Below, piece after piece: positions 59,510-64,000 of a DNA stretch of 64,000 nt. The translations under genes were made by a program, and so were the position numbers. How positions within the stretch are numbered: position 1 is the first letter of the stretch; each line of letters begins with the position of its first letter. Source of the DNA: Turnera subulata (Eukaryota > Streptophyta > Magnoliopsida > Malpighiales > Passifloraceae). The notes below the pieces were generated by a model that worked only from the letters and a program-made list of their open reading frames with translations, was not told the DNA's origin and did not search any database. The DNA is taken from the NCBI GenBank assembly GCA_028386065.3, contig JAKUCV010000859.1, positions 1 to 64,000 of the forward strand. Reading direction: 5' to 3'.

Positions 59510-59710
59510 CGAGCAATACCAGAGGACAAGAAACGTTTGCAGAAGATTCTTGTTCTCCTCACCCCCTTCTTAGTTATTTCGTTTCCTTTCTAGCTACTAT
59601 TCCTTGGTACTTTTCTTCCTTTTGGCTATTGTACACTCCCAGAAATTCAATAAAGATCACTCTCATATTGGGTCTGGTGAATCGTTAGTTGTTTGGCGTT
59701 ATAGCAAGAT
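59510..59710. other. Flanking sequence, no gene recognised
   Basis: Pyrimidine-rich, with an AATAAA at 59649-59654. It could be a gene 3' end or older transposon; no conserved coding frame is visible. Confidence 0.3.
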
Positions 59711-60285
59711 GCGTACAATCCACTTTGCGCTACCTCTAATGTTGTGGTGTATGATCTACCGGCGTTGATTATTAGAGTGGATAGTGTCTTGGCATGGCGT
59801 GGTCTGATCTGTAAGCCTTTCGAGAAATTTTATGGTGGGGACTCTCCAAGTTTTATTAGTTGTAGACCCCTATTTATGTCAATAAATTATCTTTGATTGT
59901 TCACTTTTTCTATTTTAGTATTTATTTATTTCTCCAATTTACCTTAAAGGTTCCTCATTCATCTCCTAAGATTTATTTTGTTTCCTAATCTATCATGTAT
60001 TAATTATCTTTGATTGTTCACTTTTTCCATTTTAGTATTCTTAATACAATCGAATTTAAGATCAGGTCTATAATTAACAAAACTTGGGGAGTCCCCACCA
60101 TAAAATTTCTCTAAGCCTTTCTTTGTGTTTGTAGTACTAGTGCGTTTGTACCTTTTTTCTAGGCTGTATTTCGATTCAAGTAGAAGTCATCTTCTGAGAA
60201 GACAGCTTCTTCTAAATATCAGTTTATATCTCAATAATATCTCGTTTATATCAAAAAAAGAATATCCCTCACAATTCAAATATTT
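59711..60285 (+). repeat. Duplicated unit, copy A (split by MITE)
   Basis: Starts GTACAATCCACTTTGCGC and ends CCCTCACAATTCAA. Without the MITE at 59822-60111 it is about 275 bp and matches 63376-63640 closely. Nature unknown; no TG...CA ends. Confidence 0.75.
59822..60111. mobile_element. MITE, Mutator-like (290 bp)
   Basis: Terminal inverted repeats of about 30 bp (GAGAAATTTTATGGTGGGGA at one end, its near-perfect complement at the other). Flanked by a 10-bp direct repeat TAAGCCTTTC (59812-59821, 60112-60121). The related unit at 63376-63640 has a single TAAGCCTTTC and no insert, so the ends are certain. A 9-10-bp duplication fits MULE-type elements. The interior is AT-rich with an internal repeat (AATTATCTTTGATTGTTCAC twice, near 59882 and 60006); no coding. 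Confidence 0.9.
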
Positions 60286-60291
60286 TTCACT

Positions 60292-60773
60292 TGTTGTAAA
60301 CAAATTATGGTGAGTGTCATTGTTACCATCTAGTAAAACTCAATTTTACCATACCCGAATTTATCCCCGGTAAATATTTTACCCAAACACCTAATATCTA
60401 ATTGGTTTCATCTCTTTGACCATTTACCCTCCATTATTCTATTTGTCCTAATCTTAATACCATCTTCTTTTACCTAATATCTTTTTTTATTTTACCTTAT
60501 TAAATTAATCGTACCCATTTGTTTTTATCCTTCCATTTTTACCTATAAATATCCGTTTCATTCATACACACTTACACTTTGGATATCCTACCATAAACTC
60601 CCCTCTTCTCATTTCCATACACTATCTTCCTAATGAATCTCCTTATCAAGTTTAATTATTCTCCTTATTATATTACCATTAAAGTTGTACTAATTACATC
60701 AGGTTATATTATTACCTTGATCAAGGTTGTATTGTTCCATGAAGGAGTGAATTCTATTATCAATTTTATAACA
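60292..60773 (+). repeat. Copia-4 5' LTR (putative)
   Basis: Begins TGTTGTAAAC and ends TTTTATAACA. It is followed by CGTTATCAGCACGAG, a junction I associate with a widespread plant copia type. The start is tentative. Confidence 0.5.
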
Positions 60774-60790
60774 CGTTATCAGCACGAGTC
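60774..60790 (+). promoter_or_regulatory. Copia-4 putative primer binding site
   Basis: TTATCAGCACGAG just after the LTR end; a different PBS type from Copia-1/-3. Confidence 0.5.
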
Positions 60791-60875
60791 TCTACCCAAC
60801 TAAGGTAATTATTTCTAAAACTTTTCTTATTACTACTTTTATCATTTATATATATACATGTATAGTACTTATATT

Positions 60876-61105
60876 GTTGAAAGAATTATCGAGTCAGCAT
60901 ACATATATTACGTATTCTATATTATTATTGCTGAAAGATTTATCGAGTAAGCATACATATATTATATATTCTATATTATTATTCTACTAATATTGCTGAA
61001 AGATTTATCGAGCAAGCGTATGTATATTATATATTCTATATTATTACCCTTTTAATATCGCTGAAAGATTAATCGAGTAAGCATATATATTATATATTTT
61101 ATGTT
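60876..61105 (+). repeat. Tandem repeat in Copia-4 leader
   Basis: Four units starting at 60876, 60930, 60995 and 61060 (54, 65, 65 bp, last partial), each opening GCTGAAAGATTTATCGAG or a close variant and continuing into an AT-rich stretch with TATATTATATATTCTATATT. Confidence 0.85.
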
Positions 61106-61116
61106 ATGATTTTCTG

Positions 61117-61870
61117 TTGATTTTATATTTGTTCTCATTTCTTTTTATTATTATTGTTATTATGGTCAATATTACAAAACTTGAAATCGAGGCCCTTGAA
61201 ATTTCCGGAAGAAATTTCTCATGGACATTAGATGTTAAAATGCATTTAAATGCTTATAGTCTGGAAGACACAATAAAAGAAGGAAACAAAGTAAAGACTG
61301 GATGTCTTACTGTTAAAGATCCTGCAGATCTTTGGAAGAATTTAAAAGAAAGTTATGACCACTAGAAGATGGTTATTCTCCCAAATTTTTATTACAAGTG
61401 TATGCATCTGAGGTTGCTATTTCAAATAAATTCTTAGATGAAATTGTGTGGAGAATATATTACTGAGGTTGATACGAGAAAAAAACTCTATTTTTCATAC
61501 ATTAAATGTGCTCCTGTAGTAGCAATATGGTGAAAAAGAATTCACGAAATTATTTGAATTTATTTTCATGCCTCATGATGGCAAAATAGAATAATAAGCT
61601 ATAAATAAGAATAATGAATCCCATCCAATTGACTCTACTCCATTCTCTGAAGCAAATGTGACTGTATAATTATAATTTTGGTCATGGCCGAAGATGTGGA
61701 CATGGATATGAAAGAAACCGCTCTAATTACTATAACCGTAATGGTTATAACAATGGCAAGGCTAAGGGAGAATATGCATATTTATATTATTATTGCCATT
61801 ATTGGAGAACATTCACATAGAGGAATTGTTCTCATACATAAGTTTAAACAACTATTTATATATTTTTATT
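61117..61870 (+). pseudogene. Copia-4 gag remnant
   Basis: 61161-61365 encodes VNITKLEIEALEISGRNFSW, then LDVKMHLNAYSLEDTIKEGN and LTVKDPADLWKNLKESYDH, the N-terminal region of a common plant copia gag. A stop follows at 61363-61365. Further fragments are out of frame, and around 61680-61790 a Gly/Arg/Asn-rich stretch marks the region before the zinc knuckle. Heavily decayed. Confidence 0.75.
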
Positions 61871-62219
61871 ATCTATTGGGTACAACAATGACTCTAAAAC
61901 TTTGAGCTTCATTTTTTATGTTGACTCTAACACTCTCGTTCCAAGAGAACCACATGCCACCCATATTGTTTTCACCAGGAAGCTCAAACCAATTTGTTGG
62001 AGGAAAACAGAGTGGAATGACTCCATGATTTTCTTCCGGTTGCCACAAGGTTTCGGTGATTAGTACCATGTTAGGCTTGTACTGATTATTCAGATCCCTT
62101 AAGGTACGCACGAAATCTTGGGATCGTCTGGCTACTCCCCTGAAATTCCATAGTAGCAGTCGAACCTTAGGCCATGTAGGCGGCAACCCAGACACTCTAG
62201 GGACACTCCGAGACATCAT
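61869..62219 (-). pseudogene. LINE (L1-type) ORF2 endonuclease fragment
   Basis: A 116-codon frame with LLLWNFRGVARRSQDF, NMVLITETLW and GGMWFSWNES. These resemble the N-terminal part of the apurinic-type endonuclease of plant LINEs (WN.RG, the catalytic ET, GG.W..W). The rest of the endonuclease and the RT are absent. It sits antisense inside Copia-4 between the gag and integrase remnants. Confidence 0.6.
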
Positions 62220-62266
62220 GGAAACTTGATAATAACTACTTTGATTCAGAAATTGGCAAGAAGGCT

Positions 62267-62617
62267 CTAGCTGAAATTCCTAGAGTCTTTCAGAAATGAA
62301 AAACATAATAGAATTAGCCGAGCCATAAAAAAAACCCTTAAGTTACCTTGGTCCTCTAGGAAGAAAGTTTCTTCCATAAGAGTTACAAAGAACCTAGATG
62401 AATAGAGCTCATCAACGAAAACCAAACGAGGAATTCTTGCGAGCTCACTCGGTAATTCCTCTTGTTGCTCATTCACCATACTGTATACTAACCTATTCCT
62501 CCTTCCAAGAGAGGCGCCCTCCATAAAGAACACAGTAATTGGGGATGTCATTTTTATCTCGTTGTGTTTTTTCTGAATCTTTATGTTTTCCACCACGTAA
62601 CTCTCCTCCCTTCTCAC
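62267..62617 (-). CDS. Unrecognised 116-codon frame upstream of LINE fragment
   Basis: Same strand as the LINE fragment and 47 bases upstream of it. No motif recognised; it includes TSPITVFFMEGASLG and RIPRLVFVDELYSSRFF. It may be part of the same LINE, a captured sequence, or chance. Confidence 0.25.
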   Translation of the reverse strand: MRREESYVVENIKIQKKHNEIKMTSPITVFFMEGASLGRRNRLVYSMVNEQQEELPSELARIPRLVFVDELYSSRFFVTLMEETFFLEDQGNLRVFFMARLILLCFSFLKDSRNFS

Positions 62618-62639
62618 ACACTAAGCTTAGAAAGCAAGA

Positions 62640-62980
62640 CATCTATTTTTTTCAAATGTGGACCCTTTCTCTGTCTCCAGAATGATCCAAGAGAAATTTC
62701 GGTAATTAGAAATGTGAATTATTTTTCACAAAACTCCAAAGTGTTTTTTGATCTTCAAGGATTTGCTTTTTGAAAAGGTTTACCGTCATATTAATAATTG
62801 TTCAATGACTTTGATTTTTCTGTCATCAATTATGAGTGGCACTCAGTAATTTAAAACTGGTACACAATAGCCTAAAGTTTGTATATAACAGCCAGAAGCT
62901 GTACCAGCCTGCAGCTGGCAAATGATTTTTCCCAAGTTACTTAATATATAGTTTGCACAGCCCGAAGCTGGCACCAACTA
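62640..62980. other. Copia-4-related AT-rich stretch
   Basis: No open gene. Phrases CCAGAAGCTGTACCAGCC and GCCCGAAGCTGGCACC resemble each other and lead into the Copia-4 integrase remnant. Confidence 0.35.
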
Positions 62981-63375
62981 GAAGTTGGCTGATGGATTTA
63001 TTGTTTGGCATGATCGGTTGGGCCATCTCGGATCAATAATGATGCATGGAATTATTGAAAATTTATTTGGCCGTTCATTGAAAAACCAGAAGTTTTTTCA
63101 ATTTAATAAATTTTCATGTGCTTGCTTGCTCACAAGAAAAATTAATTATTCGGCCTGCATATGACAAGATTGGCCTAGAATTACCAGCAATCTTTGGAAA
63201 GAATTCAGAGAAAGATTTGTGGATATGTACATCTATTATATGGACCATTTAGCTATTTTATGATTTTAATCGATGCATCGACTAGATGGTCCCCATGTGT
63301 GTGCTTCTTTTCTTCACGCAGTTTGGCATTAGCGCGCTTATTATCACAGTTAATCAAATTGCGAGCACACTTGAT
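62981..63375 (+). pseudogene. Copia-4 integrase remnant
   Basis: Encodes VWHDRLGHLGSIMMHGIIE (the integrase zinc region start) and, after frame breaks, FMILIDASTRW, the start of the integrase core with its first conserved Asp region. It ends abruptly at 63375 where the duplicated unit copy B begins; the second Asp, the Glu and all later domains are missing. Confidence 0.75.
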
Positions 63376-63640
63376 GTACAATCCACTTTGCGCTACCTCT
63401 AAGGTTGTGGTGTATGATCTACCGGCGTTAATTATTAGAGTTGATAGTGTCTTGGCATGGCGTGGTCTGATCTGTAAGCCTTTCTTTGTGTTTGTATTAC
63501 TAGTGCGTTTGTACCTCTGTTCTAGGCTGTATTTTGATTTAAGTAGAAGTCATCTTCTTAGAAGACTGCCTCTTGTAAATATCAATTTATATCTCAATAA
63601 TATCTCGTTTATATCAAAAAAGAATATCCCTCACAATTCA
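63376..63640 (+). repeat. Duplicated unit, copy B (no MITE)
   Basis: Matches 59711-59821 plus 60122-60285 with a few substitutions; supplies the empty site for the MITE. Confidence 0.8.
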
Positions 63641-64000
63641 ATTGGTTAGTATTTCTCTTATTGTAAGGGAATAAAACTCACACAAATTAATTCCTCACTA
63701 AATTCGTCACAAACTATATTTACGAAAAAAATAATAATAATTAACCCAATACTAATATATTAATATATACCCCTAATTATATTGTAATCTAATTTTATTC
63801 ACATTTGATGTAAAAAAATAAAACTAAGACAAAATTTTTAGCATAAAATTAAAATAAAACTGAATAGTTTTATTGTAAGATCTTTACACAAATACAACAA
63901 ATCAATTATAACACAACAACATACATACAATGAACTTTACGGATAAAATACAACAAAACAATAGTTTTTACATTGTAAAAATACAACAAAATAAGTTGGA
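63641..64000. other. AT-rich sequence, nothing recognised
   Basis: Strongly AT-rich with A-runs and repeated ACAACAAA/ATACAACAAA phrases near the end. No gene, terminal repeat or RNA seen. Confidence 0.5.

Noticed and set aside
59510..59710. Host gene 3' end
   Set aside because: AATAAA and CT-rich sequence are suggestive only; no coding frame with recognisable protein lies upstream, since a LARD LTR occupies it.
60119..60313. A frame spanning the right MITE junction as a protein gene
   Set aside because: It is created by the MITE insertion point and the AT-rich duplicated unit; the copy at 63476-63649 only resembles it through shared DNA.

Overview
The window is plant nuclear heterochromatin. 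It is made almost entirely of nested LTR retrotransposons, and I see no intact host gene, tRNA or rRNA. Families recognisable from the protein motifs are a Ty3/gypsy chromovirus of Tekay/Del type (chromodomain after the integrase), a Ty3/gypsy Tat/Ogre type (second RNase H before the integrase), and at least two Ty1/copia families. This mix points to an angiosperm; I cannot name the species.

Layout. 1-11201 and 28008-38977 are a patchwork of one non-autonomous, LARD-like gypsy family. Its LTRs are about 2.2-2.6 kb (TGTGATACCCC...GCGTGACA) and its internal region is non-coding. Pieces lie in both orientations and often form foldbacks. A Tekay-type element (11202-28007, minus, TSD ATATC) split one LARD internal region. 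It was then split itself by copia element Copia-1 (15078-23342, minus, TSD CACAC). 38978-45383 holds Tat/Ogre pieces: leader/LTR fragment, a plus-strand ORF1-like fragment, a minus-strand pol remnant, leader and LTR. 45384-48355 is a truncated minus-strand copia (Copia-2). 48356-56802 is a plus-strand copia (Copia-3) with one uninterrupted 1317-codon gag-pol frame, the only element here that looks coding-competent. 56803-59509 is another LARD internal piece and LTR. 59510-64000 holds a degenerate fourth copia of a different family (Copia-4), a MULE-like MITE, a LINE endonuclease fragment, a duplicated unit of about 265 bp and AT-rich sequence.

How the parts relate. The LARD has the same primer-binding-site type, the same 4-nt PBS offset, a similar purine tract and similar LTR blocks as the Tekay element, so it was probably mobilised by that lineage. 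Copia-1, -2 and -3 are one family. Copia-1 and Copia-3 share an unusual 5' leader: an array of paired palindromes (core ACATCGATGT, pair pitch 20-22 bp) predicted to form eight to nine consecutive stem-loops in the genomic RNA. This is the most interesting signal in the window. The same leaders carry a block of about 85 bp that is also found in the unrelated LARD LTRs.

Limits: identities and ages are read by eye, and boundaries of LARD fragments are approximate (tens of bases) unless a terminus or TSD is stated. A single N at 48746 marks an assembly gap.
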